Below are positions 52,391 through 60,993 of a DNA stretch of 64,000 nucleotides, in pieces. The notes beneath the pieces were generated by a model. The model saw nothing but the letters and a program-made list of their open reading frames with translations, was not told the DNA's origin and made no database searches. Both the position numbers and the translations under genes were made by a program. This DNA comes from Methylobacterium sp. Leaf99 (GTDB taxonomy: Bacteria > Pseudomonadota > Alphaproteobacteria > Rhizobiales > Beijerinckiaceae), in contig NZ_LMMU01000009.1 in the NCBI RefSeq assembly GCF_001422375.1, positions 181-64,180 on the forward strand, read 5' to 3'. The first letter of the stretch is position 1; each line of letters starts with the position of its first letter.

Positions 52391-53200
52391 TTGCGCCTCA
52401 CCGTCACCACCTGGAACATCAACTCGGTGCGCCTGCGCATCGATCTCGTCCTGCGCTTCCTCGCCGAGGCCCGGCCGGACGTCCTGTGCCTGCAGGAGAC
52501 TAAGTGTCCCGACGACGCGTTTCCCCTCAAGGCCCTACGCGGGTCGGGCTACGAGCACGTCGTCTTCGCCGGGCAGAAGGGCTACAACGGCGTCGCGATC
52601 CTGTCGCGGTTCCCGCTCATCACCCGCGACGTCATGGCCTTCTGCGACCGGGCGGACGCGCGCCACATCTCGGCGGTGCTGGGGCCGGAGGCGGGTGCCG
52701 CCGCCGGCATCGTCCTGCACGATTTCTACGTGCCGGCCGGCGGCGACGTGCCCGACCGGGCCCTCAACCCGAAATTCGGCCACAAGCTCGACTTCCTCGC
52801 CGAACTGCGGGCCTGGGGCGGGCGCCGCGTGGCGGGCCCGGCGATCCTCGTCGGCGACCTCAACGTCGCGCCCCTGGAGCACGACGTCTGGTCGCACCGG
52901 CAGCTCCTCGACGTGGTGAGCCACACCCCCGTGGAGACGGAAGGCCTCGAGACCCTGCGGGGCGAGGCCGGCTGGATCGACACCGCCCGCCTCCTCGTGC
53001 CGGAGCCGGAGAAGATCTACACGTGGTGGAGCTACCGCTCGCCCGACTGGGCGGCGGCGAACAAGGGCCGGCGCCTCGACCACGCCTGGGTCTCGCCCGA
53101 TCTCGCCGGCACCGTGCGCGACGTCACCGTGGCCCGGCACGCGCGGGGGTGGGAGCGCCCGTCCGATCATGCGCCTGTAACCCTGACGCTCGAGCTTTAG
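52391..53200 (+). CDS. xthA: Exodeoxyribonuclease III
   Basis: A 269-residue Xth-family AP endonuclease for base-excision repair. Motifs: TTWNINSVRLRI at the start, CLQETKCPDDAFP (metal Glu), GYNGVAILSRFP, the PAILVGDLNVAPLEHDVW loop, WWSYRS and the catalytic SDHAPVTLTL ending. A TTG at 52391 gives LRLTVTTWNINSV, the standard beginning; the ATG at 52322 would add 23 non-conserved residues. Both remain possible. Confidence 0.93.
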   Translation: MRLTVTTWNINSVRLRIDLVLRFLAEARPDVLCLQETKCPDDAFPLKALRGSGYEHVVFAGQKGYNGVAILSRFPLITRDVMAFCDRADARHISAVLGPEAGAAAGIVLHDFYVPAGGDVPDRALNPKFGHKLDFLAELRAWGGRRVAGPAILVGDLNVAPLEHDVWSHRQLLDVVSHTPVETEGLETLRGEAGWIDTARLLVPEPEKIYTWWSYRSPDWAAANKGRRLDHAWVSPDLAGTVRDVTVARHARGWERPSDHAPVTLTLEL

Positions 53201-53287
53201 GAAACGGCGCGCGGAACACGGGCCGCCTCGCCCGCATTGGCTCTCCGAAATGCCGCGCCCGCGGCCCGCGGCCGAACCGGAGTTCCC

Positions 53288-53380
53288 ATGCGCAAGCTCA
53301 TCGTCGCCTTCCTCCTGCCCAAGCTCGTGTCCTACCTGCGCCGCCGCTATTCCGGCGGGCCGAACCGCCGCTCGATCTGA
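53288..53380 (+). CDS. Possible 30-residue small protein
   Basis: A 31-codon frame: a short hydrophobic stretch LIVAFLLPKLVSYL (residues 4-17) followed by a strongly basic tail with RRRYSGG and RRSI. A GGAG ribosome-binding element lies five bases before the ATG. A rho-independent terminator follows 53 bases later. It could be a membrane-associated micropeptide or a chance frame; conservation would decide. Confidence 0.45.
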   Translation: MRKLIVAFLLPKLVSYLRRRYSGGPNRRSI

Positions 53381-53432
53381 GCCATCGGTCAGCGTTTCCG
53401 GCGTCGACCGACGCCGGACGGATCACGGAACG

Positions 53433-53456
53433 AACGGGCCCTGCGGGGCCCGTTTT
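53433..53456 (+). terminator. Rho-independent terminator after xthA region
   Basis: Perfect 9-bp stem (53433-53441 with 53446-53454), TGCG loop, followed by TTTT on the plus strand. It ends the xthA/small-ORF transcript and may also serve the opposite strand. Confidence 0.85.
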
Positions 53457-53466
53457 GCTGTTCGGG

Positions 53467-54915
53467 TCACGCCGCGCCGGCCCGAACCCGCCGCGCCCGC
53501 CTGCGCCCATAGGCGAAGTAAAGCACCAGCCCGAGGCCGAGCCACGCCGCGAGGCGCAGCCAGGTGTCGCCCGGCAGACCCAGCATCAGGGCGAGGCAGG
53601 TGAGGATGCCGAGGATCGGCACCACGGGCACCCAAGGCGCCCGGAACGGGCGGGGCCGCTCCGGGTCGGTCCGGCGCAGGATGAGGACGGCGGCGCAGAT
53701 CACCCCGAACGCGAACAGGGTGCCGATGCTCACGAGTTCGCCGAGGATTCGGATGGGCACCAGGGCGGCGATCAGGGCCGTGCCCGCGCCGATGACGGCC
53801 TGGCTCGCCGCCGGCACCCGCGTCCCCGGATGCACGCGGGCGAAGACCGGCGGCAGCAGGCCGTCGCGGGCCATGGCGTAGAACACCCGGGCCTGCCCGT
53901 AGAGGGCGGTGAGCGCCGCCGTGGTCAGGCCGAGGATCGCCCCGACCTTGATCGCCACGGACAACACCCCGTACCCGATGACGTCCATGGCTTTCGCGAT
54001 GGGGTCGGCGACGTCGAGCTCCCGGTAGGGTACCAAACCCGTGAGGATGGTCGCCACCGCCACGTACAGCACCGTGGTGACGGCGAGGGACCCGAGGAGC
54101 CCGATGGGCGCGTCGCGCTGCGGATGGCGGGTCTCGGCCGCCGCCGTCGAGACGGTCTCGAAGCCGAGGAAGGCGAAGAACACCACGCCCGCCCCGCGCA
54201 GGATGCCGCTCCAGCCGAATTCCCCGAACGTGCCCGTGTTCTCGGGGATGAGGGGCGACCACAGGGTCGGATCGACATGGGCGGCGCCGAGGCCGACGAA
54301 GGCCAGGATGATCGCGAGCTTGATCGCCACCAGGGCGGCGTTGACCCGGGCCGAGGCGCGGTTGCCCCGCATGAGCAGCCCCGTGAGCCCGAGCACGATG
54401 GCGGCGGCCGGCAGGTCGAACCACGCCGTTCCACCCCCCGGCAGGCTTGTGCCCGGCGCCGCCGTCAGCACCGCCGGCAGGTGCAGGCCGAGATCGGCCA
54501 GGAGGCTGCGGACGTAGCCCGACCACCCCACCGCCACGGTCGCCGCCGCCACGGCGAATTCGAGGACGAGGTCCCAACCGATGATCCAGGCGCAGAGCTC
54601 GCCGAGGGTCGCGTAGGCATACGTGTAGGTGCTGCCCGGGGCCGGCACCAGGGCGGCGAGTTCGGCGTAGCACAGGGCGACGAGGGCGCAGGCGAGGCCG
54701 CCGAGCACGAACGACAGGGGCAGTCCCGGGCCGGCATGGTTGGCCGCCGCCGTACCGGTGATGACGAAGATGCCGGCCCCGATGGTGGCGCCGACGCCCA
54801 TGGCAACGAGGTCGACGGCCGAGAGGCTGCGCCCGAGGCGCGGCCCCGCCCCGTCCTCGGCCTCCGCCAGGATGGCGGTGAGGGGTTTTCGCAGTGTGAG
54901 GCTGTCGCCGGCCAT
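53467..54915 (-). CDS. APC-superfamily amino acid permease (CAT-type)
   Basis: A 482-residue permease with about 14 membrane helices, CAT subgroup (PF13520 with C-terminal extension). The first helix is VDLVAMGVGATIGAGIFVITG, the conserved APC motif GAGIF. Later helices include LSFVLGGLACALVALCYAELAALVPAPGSTYTYAYATLGE and GAGVVFFAFLGFETVSTAAAETRHPQRDAPIGLLGSLAV (a typical E-T-x-x-P-x-R-x-x-P). C-terminus RPFRAPWVPVVPILGILTCLALM. Start ATG 54913-54915 precedes the cytoplasmic N-tail. The substrate is probably cationic amino acids, by family only. Confidence 0.93.
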   Translation of the reverse strand: MAGDSLTLRKPLTAILAEAEDGAGPRLGRSLSAVDLVAMGVGATIGAGIFVITGTAAANHAGPGLPLSFVLGGLACALVALCYAELAALVPAPGSTYTYAYATLGELCAWIIGWDLVLEFAVAAATVAVGWSGYVRSLLADLGLHLPAVLTAAPGTSLPGGGTAWFDLPAAAIVLGLTGLLMRGNRASARVNAALVAIKLAIILAFVGLGAAHVDPTLWSPLIPENTGTFGEFGWSGILRGAGVVFFAFLGFETVSTAAAETRHPQRDAPIGLLGSLAVTTVLYVAVATILTGLVPYRELDVADPIAKAMDVIGYGVLSVAIKVGAILGLTTAALTALYGQARVFYAMARDGLLPPVFARVHPGTRVPAASQAVIGAGTALIAALVPIRILGELVSIGTLFAFGVICAAVLILRRTDPERPRPFRAPWVPVVPILGILTCLALMLGLPGDTWLRLAAWLGLGLVLYFAYGRRRARRVRAGAA

Positions 54916-55185
54916 GGTGTCGGGTTCCGCTGACGGTGGTTCCGCGACGCGCGATTCGTGCCAGCCTGCCCGCACCAAACCACCCGTGCGTTGTCGTCCG
55001 GGCGCCCATCTGCTAAAACCGGAGCCGCATCAAGAGTCGGGCCGACGCCTGACGCCAACCTGCTCCCGGGCAAGGTGGCGCCCTTCCGCTTCCGGGAGGG
55101 GATGTGGCCGGACCGGCAACAAACGGGTTTCGCCACACGTCGTCGTCCCGCCCCGCATGCGGACCCGTGACGACAGGCGACCCCC

Positions 55186-56235
55186 GTGATCCCTCCTAAA
55201 CCCCAGCAATTCGCGAGCGACAACTACGCCGGCATCTGCCCCGAAGCCTGGGCGGCGACGCAGGCCGCCAATGCGGGCTCGATGCCGGCCTATGGCGAGG
55301 ATCCGTGGACGGCGCGGGCGGCGGACGCGTTCCGGACCCTGTTCGACAAAACCGACGCCCAGGTGTTCTTCGCCTTCAACGGCACCGCCGCCAACGCCCT
55401 GGCGCTGGCCTCCCTGTGCCAGTCCTACCACAGCGTCATCTGCGCGGCCTCGGCCCACGTCGAGACCGACGAGTGCGGCGCGCCGGAATTCTTCTCCAAC
55501 GGCTCGAAGCTCCTCGTCGCCCCCACCGAGAACGGCAAGCTGACCCCGGCGGCCGTGCGGGCCCTCGCCACCGGCCGCTCGGACATCCACTTCCCGAAGG
55601 TCCGGGCGGTGACGATCACGCAGCCGACGGAAACGGGACAGGTCTACGCCCTGGACGAGATCCGCGCCCTTTCGGCCACCTGCCGGGACCTCGGCCTGCG
55701 CCTCCACATGGACGGGGCACGCTTCGCCAATGCCTGCGCCAGCCTCGGCTGTTCGCCCGCCGACATGACTTGGCGGGCGGGCGTCGATCTCCTGTGCTTC
55801 GGCGGCACCAAGAACGGCATGGCCGCCGGCGAAGCGATCCTGTTCTTCGATCCCGCCCTGGCGGAGGATTTCGGCTACCGCTGCAAGCAGGCGGGACAGC
55901 TCGCCTCGAAGATGCGCTTCCTGTCGGCGCCCTGGGTCGGGATGCTGGAGGGCGGCGCCTGGCTCGCCAACGCCCGGCACGCCAATGCCTGCGCCGGGCG
56001 ACTCGCCGCCGCCGTGGCGGGCTTGCCCGACTGGTCGGCCATGTTCCCCGTCGAGGCCAACGCGGTCTTCCTGCAGACCCCCGCGGACCAGCTGGACGGG
56101 CTGCGCGCGAAGGGCTGGCGCTTCTACACCTTCATCGGCGGCGGCGCCCGGTTCATGTTCGCCTGGGATTCCGACCCGGTCCGGGTCGATGCCCTGGCGG
56201 AGGACATCCGGAGCCTGAGCCGCCGCGCGGCCTGA
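55186..56235 (+). CDS. ltaE: Low-specificity L-threonine aldolase
   Basis: A 349-residue PLP enzyme of the beta-eliminating lyase fold that splits threonine or allo-threonine into glycine and acetaldehyde. SDNYAGICPEAW, AYGEDPWT, FNGTAANALAL, AHVETDECGAPEF, HMDGARFANA and Lys209 in CFGGTKNGM (Schiff base) are visible. A GTG start at 55186 precedes IPPKPQQFASDNY. Followed by a bidirectional hairpin terminator. Confidence 0.95.
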   Translation: MIPPKPQQFASDNYAGICPEAWAATQAANAGSMPAYGEDPWTARAADAFRTLFDKTDAQVFFAFNGTAANALALASLCQSYHSVICAASAHVETDECGAPEFFSNGSKLLVAPTENGKLTPAAVRALATGRSDIHFPKVRAVTITQPTETGQVYALDEIRALSATCRDLGLRLHMDGARFANACASLGCSPADMTWRAGVDLLCFGGTKNGMAAGEAILFFDPALAEDFGYRCKQAGQLASKMRFLSAPWVGMLEGGAWLANARHANACAGRLAAAVAGLPDWSAMFPVEANAVFLQTPADQLDGLRAKGWRFYTFIGGGARFMFAWDSDPVRVDALAEDIRSLSRRAA

Positions 56236-56262
56236 AGGTTTCGACCCCGAGGGCTGCAACGA

Positions 56263-56292
56263 AGAAGGGCCAGCCTCGCGGCTGGCCCTTCT
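56263..56292. terminator. Bidirectional hairpin terminator
   Basis: Perfect 13-bp stem (56263-56275 with 56280-56292) and TCGC loop between two convergent genes. Flanking T-tracts are short (TCTCTCATT on the plus, TTCGTT on the minus). Confidence 0.75.
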
Positions 56293-56317
56293 CTCATTCC
56301 GCCTTCGAGACGGTGGC

Positions 56318-56518
56318 TTACTCGGCCGCGCTCATCTCGGGGGTGAAGTGACCGCACCAGTCGGCGGCGCCCACCACCGGCCACAGGCCGTGGCCCTGGG
56401 GCTCGGGCTGGCTCACCGGCGGGTTGAACCGGCACAGGCCCTCGTCGGCGGCGGCCGCCGCGCCGTTGACCTTGTGCTCGTCGAAGAACTTGCAGCTCTC
56501 ACACTTGGCGTGCGCCAT
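56318..56518 (-). CDS. Small cysteine-rich protein, likely metal-binding
   Basis: A 66-residue protein with four cysteines: CESCKFF at the start (C-x-x-C, positions 6 and 9), LCRFNPP at about 29, and DWCGHF at about 55. The C-x2-C ... C ... C spacing with conserved aromatic residues and prolines (CRFNPP, WPVV, WCGHF) fits a small zinc- or iron-sulfur-binding fold rather than a secreted protein. This signature recurs in Rhizobiales, but its function is unknown. Well-formed promoter and ribosome binding site (AGGAGCG) support it. Confidence 0.8.
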   Translation of the reverse strand: MAHAKCESCKFFDEHKVNGAAAAADEGLCRFNPPVSQPEPQGHGLWPVVGAADWCGHFTPEMSAAE

Positions 56519-56568
56519 GATCGTCGCTCCTGATCGAGAATCGGCAGCGTCGCTGCCCGCAGTTAAGA

Positions 56569-56596
56569 ATTAGAACAGATCCAATCTGGCAGTCAA
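56569..56596 (-). promoter_or_regulatory. Promoter of the Cys-rich protein gene
   Basis: Minus strand TTGACT (56591-56596), 16-base spacer, TCTAAT (56569-56574). About 50 bases upstream of the ATG. Confidence 0.7.
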
Positions 56597-56960
56597 CGGG
56601 GTTGTGGGCGTGCGGTTCCGTACCGGGTCGCCATCACCTGGTCGCCCTCGGGTTTTGGGGACCTCCGGGGCCGTCTTCGGGCGCGGGGCGGGTGGACCGG
56701 TCCGGCCCCCGGAGGGGGCGTTCCGCGAGGCGGGCGGGGTGCCCGAGCGCCCGGGCTCTCGGCCGCCGGCGGGGGTGGCATGGTCCGCACTTTCGTGTAT
56801 GGTCCGCGCGCTTCGACCCGTGTGAACGGGGCCGGGGCACAAGCTGCTTGTGGACTGACCGTGCTGGACGACATCCCGGCACCGGCCTCCCGCGAGTGTT
56901 CGCGAGTTCTCGCTCCGCCGGGGCTCGCACGATCCGAAAACCCCACCGAAAGGGATAGCG
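56597..56960. other. Intergenic upstream of rpsO
   Basis: About 364 bases with no gene supported. A direct repeat ATGGTCCGC occurs at about 56778 and 56802. The rpsO promoter and any S15 autoregulatory leader should lie here, but no clear -35/-10 pair was identified. Confidence 0.4.
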
Positions 56961-57230
56961 ATGTCGATCTCGGCAGAGCGCAAGACCGCGCTCATCAAGG
57001 AATACGCGACGGGCGGCAAGGACACCGGGTCCCCCGAGGTCCAGGTGGCGATCCTCACCGAGCGGATCACCAACCTCACCGGCCACTTCAAGACCCACGG
57101 CAAGGACAACCATTCCCGCCGCGGCCTCCTGAAGATGGTCTCGCAGCGCCGCTCGCTGCTCGACTACGTCAAGGGCAAGGACGAGGCCCGCTACCGCGGC
57201 CTCATCGAGCGCCTCGGCATCCGCCGCTAG
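56961..57230 (+). CDS. rpsO: 30S ribosomal protein S15
   Basis: An 89-residue S15, which binds the central domain of 16S r[60 protein letters not shown] is the universally conserved S15 core. A Shine-Dalgarno-like GAAAGGGATAGCG precedes the ATG. It lies upstream of pnp as in most bacteria, with a 219-base leader between them. Confidence 0.98.
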   Translation: MSISAERKTALIKEYATGGKDTGSPEVQVAILTERITNLTGHFKTHGKDNHSRRGLLKMVSQRRSLLDYVKGKDEARYRGLIERLGIRR

Positions 57231-57358
57231 GCCACGCCTTCCACGCGGTCCCGAGCCTCGCTCAGGGCCGCGTTTCGTTGAAAAGACCGTGTGGCCGGAA
57301 TGGGTTCGGCCGCGCGACCCTCGGGAGACTTGGAGGCGTGCCGGTCGGGGACAGGATC

Positions 57359-57392
57359 GCGAGCGGTTTTCGGATCATCGAAAACCGCTCGC
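57359..57392 (+). promoter_or_regulatory. Perfect 14-bp hairpin in the pnp leader
   Basis: Arms 57359-57372 and 57379-57392 pair perfectly (14 bp, GCGAGCGGTTTTCG with its complement), loop GATCAT. The hairpin ends 57 bases before the pnp start codon and has no T-tract, so it is not a terminator. Confidence 0.85.
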
Positions 57393-57449
57393 CATCTTGC
57401 CCCCGGCGGCGCCGGGTCCGCCCGACCGCATGATGGCAAGGACCAAAGA

Positions 57450-59621
57450 ATGTTCGACGTACAACGTGAAGAGCTGATGTGGGGCGACCGCAAGCTCGTC
57501 CTCGAGACGGGCAAGGTCGCCCGCCAGGCCGACGGCGCCGTGATGGCGACGTATGGCGAGACCTCGGTGCTCGCCACCGTCGTCTCGGGCAAGGAGCCCA
57601 AGGTCGGCATCGACTTCCTGCCGCTCACCGTGAACTACCAGGAGCGCGCCTACGCCGCCGGCCGCATCCCCGGCGGCTACTTCAAGCGCGAGGGCCGTCC
57701 GTCCGAGAAGGAGACCCTGGTCTCCCGCCTCATCGACCGTCCGATCCGCCCCCTCTTCGTCGACGGCTGGCGCAACGACACCCAGGTGGTGGTCACCGTC
57801 CTGACCCACGACCTCGAGAACGATCCCGACATCCTCGCCATGGTGGCGGCCTCCGCCGCGCTCACCCTCTCCGGCGTGCCGTTCATGGGCCCCATCGGCG
57901 CCGCCCGCGTCGGCTACGTCAACGGCCAGTACACCCTGAACCCCCTGGTCGCCGACCTCGAAGCCTCGACCCTCGACCTCGTCGTCGCCGGCACCACCGA
58001 CGCCGTGCTGATGGTCGAGTCCGAGGCGAAAGAGCTCGACGAGGAGGTCATGCTCGGCGCCGTCATGTTCGGCCACAAGCATTTCCAGCCGGTCATCGAG
58101 GCCATCGTGCGCCTCGCCGAGAAGGCCGCCAAGGAGCCCCGCAACTTCTCCGCGCCCGAGAACGGCGATGTGGAAGCCGCCGTGCTCGGCGTCTGCGAGG
58201 CCGAGCTGCGCGAGGCCTACAAGAACACCATCAAGCAGGAGCGCTACGCCGCCGTCGACGCCGTGAAGGCGAAGGTGATCGCGGCCCTCTGCCCCGCCGA
58301 GGGCGAGCAGAAGTTCGCGCCTGAGAAGGTCAAGGCCGCGTTCAAGGAAGCGCAGTCGAAGGTCGTGCGCTGGAACATCCTCGACACGGGCTCGCGCATC
58401 GACGGACGCGACGTCCGCACCGTGCGTCCCATCGAGTCCCAGGTCGGCGTGCTGCCGCGCGCCCACGGCTCCTCGCTGTTCACCCGCGGCGAGACCCAGG
58501 CCCTCGTGGTCGCCACCCTGGGCACCGGCGAGGACGAGCAGTTCATCGACGCCCTGGAAGGCACCTACAAGGAGACCTTCCTGCTGCACTACAACTTCCC
58601 TCCCTACTCGGTGGGCGAGACCGGCCGCATGGGCTCCCCGGGCCGTCGCGAGATCGGCCACGGCAAGCTCGCCTGGCGCGCCATCCACCCCATCCTGCCC
58701 CCGGCCCACGAGTTCCCGTACACGATCCGCGTCGTGTCCGAGATCACCGAGTCCAACGGCTCGTCCTCCATGGCCTCCGTCTGCGGCGCCTCCCTGTCGC
58801 TGATGGATGCGGGCGTGCCCCTGCGCCGTCCCGTGGCCGGCATCGCCATGGGCCTCATCCTCGAGGGTGAGCGCTACGCCGTGCTGTCCGACATCCTCGG
58901 CGACGAGGATCACCTTGGCGACATGGACTTCAAGGTGGCGGGTACGGAAGCCGGCATCACCTCCCTGCAGATGGACATCAAGATCGCCGGCATCACCGAG
59001 GAGATCATGAAGGTCGCCCTGCATCAGGCGCAGGAAGGCCGCGTCCACATCCTCGGCGAGATGTCCAAGGCGCTGACCGACGCCCGTCCCGAGCTCGGCG
59101 AGTACGCGCCGCGCATCGAGACCATGCAGATCCCCACCGACAAGATCCGGGAAGTGATCGGCACCGGCGGCAAGGTGATCCGCGAGATCGTCGAGAAGAC
59201 CGGCGCCAAGATCAACATCGACGACACCGGCACGGTGAAGATCGCGTCCGCCGACGGCAAGGCCATCAAGGCGGCCTACAACTGGATCCGCTCCATTGTG
59301 GCGGAAGCCGAGGTCGGCATGATCTACGACGGCACCGTCGTGAAGTGCATGGAGTTCGGCGCCTTCGTGAACTTCTTCGGCGCCAAGGACGGCCTCGTCC
59401 ACATCTCGGAGCTCGCCGCCCAGCGCGTCGCCAAGGTGACGGACGTCGTCAAGGACGGCCAGAAGGTGAAGGTCAAGTTCCTCGGCGCCGACGATCGCGG
59501 CAAGATCCGCCTGTCCATGAAGGTCGTCGACCAGGAGACCGGCGAGGACCTGACCGAGAAGCTCAAGGCCGAGCGCAACGCCGAGCAGGACCGCGCCCGC
59601 GGCCCGCGCCAGGACGCCTGA
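57450..59621 (+). CDS. pnp: Polyribonucleotide nucleotidyltransferase (PNPase)
   Basis: A 723-residue 3'-5' phosphorolytic exoribonuclease of the RNA degradosome. Two RNase PH domains (about 10-140 and 310-470), with [30 protein letters not shown] in the first and [31 protein letters not shown] in the second, a central all-helical domain, then a KH domain (about 555-610, [30 protein letters not shown]) and an S1 domain (about 622-690, [28 protein letters not shown]). The start ATG at 57450 gives [13 protein letters not shown], the normal N-terminus. Confidence 0.98.
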   Translation: MFDVQREELMWGDRKLVLETGKVARQADGAVMATYGETSVLATVVSGKEPKVGIDFLPLTVNYQERAYAAGRIPGGYFKREGRPSEKETLVSRLIDRPIRPLFVDGWRNDTQVVVTVLTHDLENDPDILAMVAASAALTLSGVPFMGPIGAARVGYVNGQYTLNPLVADLEASTLDLVVAGTTDAVLMVESEAKELDEEVMLGAVMFGHKHFQPVIEAIVRLAEKAAKEPRNFSAPENGDVEAAVLGVCEAELREAYKNTIKQERYAAVDAVKAKVIAALCPAEGEQKFAPEKVKAAFKEAQSKVVRWNILDTGSRIDGRDVRTVRPIESQVGVLPRAHGSSLFTRGETQALVVATLGTGEDEQFIDALEGTYKETFLLHYNFPPYSVGETGRMGSPGRREIGHGKLAWRAIHPILPPAHEFPYTIRVVSEITESNGSSSMASVCGASLSLMDAGVPLRRPVAGIAMGLILEGERYAVLSDILGDEDHLGDMDFKVAGTEAGITSLQMDIKIAGITEEIMKVALHQAQEGRVHILGEMSKALTDARPELGEYAPRIETMQIPTDKIREVIGTGGKVIREIVEKTGAKINIDDTGTVKIASADGKAIKAAYNWIRSIVAEAEVGMIYDGTVVKCMEFGAFVNFFGAKDGLVHISELAAQRVAKVTDVVKDGQKVKVKFLGADDRGKIRLSMKVVDQETGEDLTEKLKAERNAEQDRARGPRQDA

Positions 59622-59676
59622 AGCCCACCTCAGGACGCCTGGGGCGCCTTGGCCTCAAGTTCCGACCAAGAGCACG

Positions 59677-59706
59677 AAGCGCGGCCCCTCGGGGCCGCGC
59701 TTTTTT
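59677..59706 (+). terminator. Rho-independent terminator of rpsO-pnp
   Basis: Perfect 11-bp stem (59677-59687 with 59692-59702), 4-base loop CTCG, followed by further T on the plus strand (six T in all, 59701-59706). Confidence 0.93.
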
Positions 59707-59861
59707 GTGAGCGGAATCGGAACGGCAGGTGCGGCCGCGCTCTCCCTGCGCCCGGCGCGGTGCCGTCCCGCCACCCCGGCGCCCGTTTCGCGGAACGCCA
59801 GCCCTCACGCGGCGTTCGCCTCGCGACGCAGTATGAGCACGTCACAGGAGCACGTTCCAGA

Positions 59862-60083
59862 ATGTCCGACCCGATGATCCCGAGCCTCTTCGAGGGCGAG
59901 ACCAACCTGACCACCACCGAGCGGGCCGTGTCCGTGGTGCTCGGCCTCGGCATCGCCGCCGCCGCCGCCCAGCCGCGCCCGAACAAGTTCCTGAGTCTCG
60001 CCGCCCTCGTCATCGGCGCCGGCCTCGCCATCCGGGGCGCCACGGGCCATTGCCCGATCAAGCAGGTGAGCCACACGGCCTGA
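59862..60083 (+). CDS. Small DUF2892-type membrane protein
   Basis: A 73-residue protein with two hydrophobic segments (about 21-37 and 42-58) and the motif GHCPIKQ at the C-terminus, like the YgaP transmembrane domain (DUF2892). An AGGAG at 59846-59850 precedes the ATG. The function is unknown. Confidence 0.8.
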   Translation: MSDPMIPSLFEGETNLTTTERAVSVVLGLGIAAAAAQPRPNKFLSLAALVIGAGLAIRGATGHCPIKQVSHTA

Positions 60084-60090
60084 ACGAATA

Positions 60091-60114
60091 AAGGGGCGCC
60101 CGCGGGCGCCCCTT
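60091..60114. terminator. Bidirectional terminator between convergent small membrane-protein genes
   Basis: Perfect 10-bp stem (60091-60100 with 60105-60114), CGCG loop, T-rich flanks on both strands (TTCTCC on the plus, TTTATTC on the minus). Confidence 0.8.
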
Positions 60115-60141
60115 CTCCGTTCCAACCCCTGAGGGTTCGGA

Positions 60142-60408
60142 TCAGAAGGTGTTGGTGGTGCGGCGGCCGGCGACGAAGCCGTAGATGGCGAGCACCACGA
60201 TGGCGCCGACCACGGCGCCGATGAAGCCCGCGCCCTGGTTCGGACCGTACCAGCCAAGCGCCTGGCCGAGGAAAGTGGCGACGAAGGCGCCGACGATGCC
60301 GAGGATGGTCGTCATGATGAAGCCTGCGGGCTCCTTGTCGCCCGGCATGATGAACTTGGCGATGACACCGGCGACGAAGCCGATGATGATGGTCCAGATG
60401 ATACCCAT
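60142..60408 (-). CDS. GlsB/YeaQ/YmgE-family stress response membrane protein
   Basis: An 88-residue protein with three membrane segments. The family start GIIWTIIIGFVAGVIAKFIMPG, the central MTTILGIVGAFVATFLG and the C-terminal GAVVGAIVVLAIYGFVAGRR are all present. These proteins occur in envelope-stress responses, but the exact role is unclear. Confidence 0.9.
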   Translation of the reverse strand: MGIIWTIIIGFVAGVIAKFIMPGDKEPAGFIMTTILGIVGAFVATFLGQALGWYGPNQGAGFIGAVVGAIVVLAIYGFVAGRRTTNTF

Positions 60409-60633
60409 GGATTGGTCCTCGCTGCGCGGCGGTCCTGACGCGGTGGTTCAGGCTTGGCCGTTTTGTGATCATGAAACGCCGCACCGCAGCACTGGTTGCG
60501 CCGGGAGTGGCAAGATTGTCGCAACGGCGCAACACGGGGCGCATCGCCCCCTTTACGGTCGCCCCCGCGACGCGGCACAACCCTCGCCCATGGCCCGCGA
60601 TAGGGACGGGCCGCGAGAGGCATCGCGTTCAGC

Positions 60634-60993
60634 ATGACGATCCAGCGCTTCGAATCCGGCCCGCGCATGAGCCAGGCGGTGACCTGCGGCGACATGGTCT
60701 ACCTCGCCGGCCAGACGGCCAACACCACCGTCGGCGCCGGCGTCACCGCGCAGACCCAGGAGATCCTCGACACCATCGACCGCCTGCTGGCCCTCGCCAG
60801 CAGCGACAAGAGCCGCATCCTTCAGGCGACGATCTATCTCTCCGACATCGCCACCTTCGCGGAGATGAACGCGGCCTGGGAGCCGTGGGTCTCGCCCGAC
60901 AACAAGCCCGCCCGCGCCACGGTGGAAGCCCGCCTCGCCGGCCCCGAATATCTCGTCGAGATCGTCGTCGTCGCCGTCAAGGCCGCCGCGTGA
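60634..60993 (+). CDS. RidA-family protein
   Basis: A 119-residue RidA homologue, canonical length. VYLAGQTANTTVGAGVTAQTQEILDTIDRLLALA is the family core, and KPARATVEARLAGPEYLVEIVVVA the C-terminal strand. The catalytic Arg of active RidA (usually in a C-terminal R-S-x-V motif) corresponds to RATVEA, so hydrolase activity is plausible but not certain. The last four bases overlap the start of a polyamine-binding protein gene. Confidence 0.92.
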   Translation: MTIQRFESGPRMSQAVTCGDMVYLAGQTANTTVGAGVTAQTQEILDTIDRLLALASSDKSRILQATIYLSDIATFAEMNAAWEPWVSPDNKPARATVEARLAGPEYLVEIVVVAVKAAA

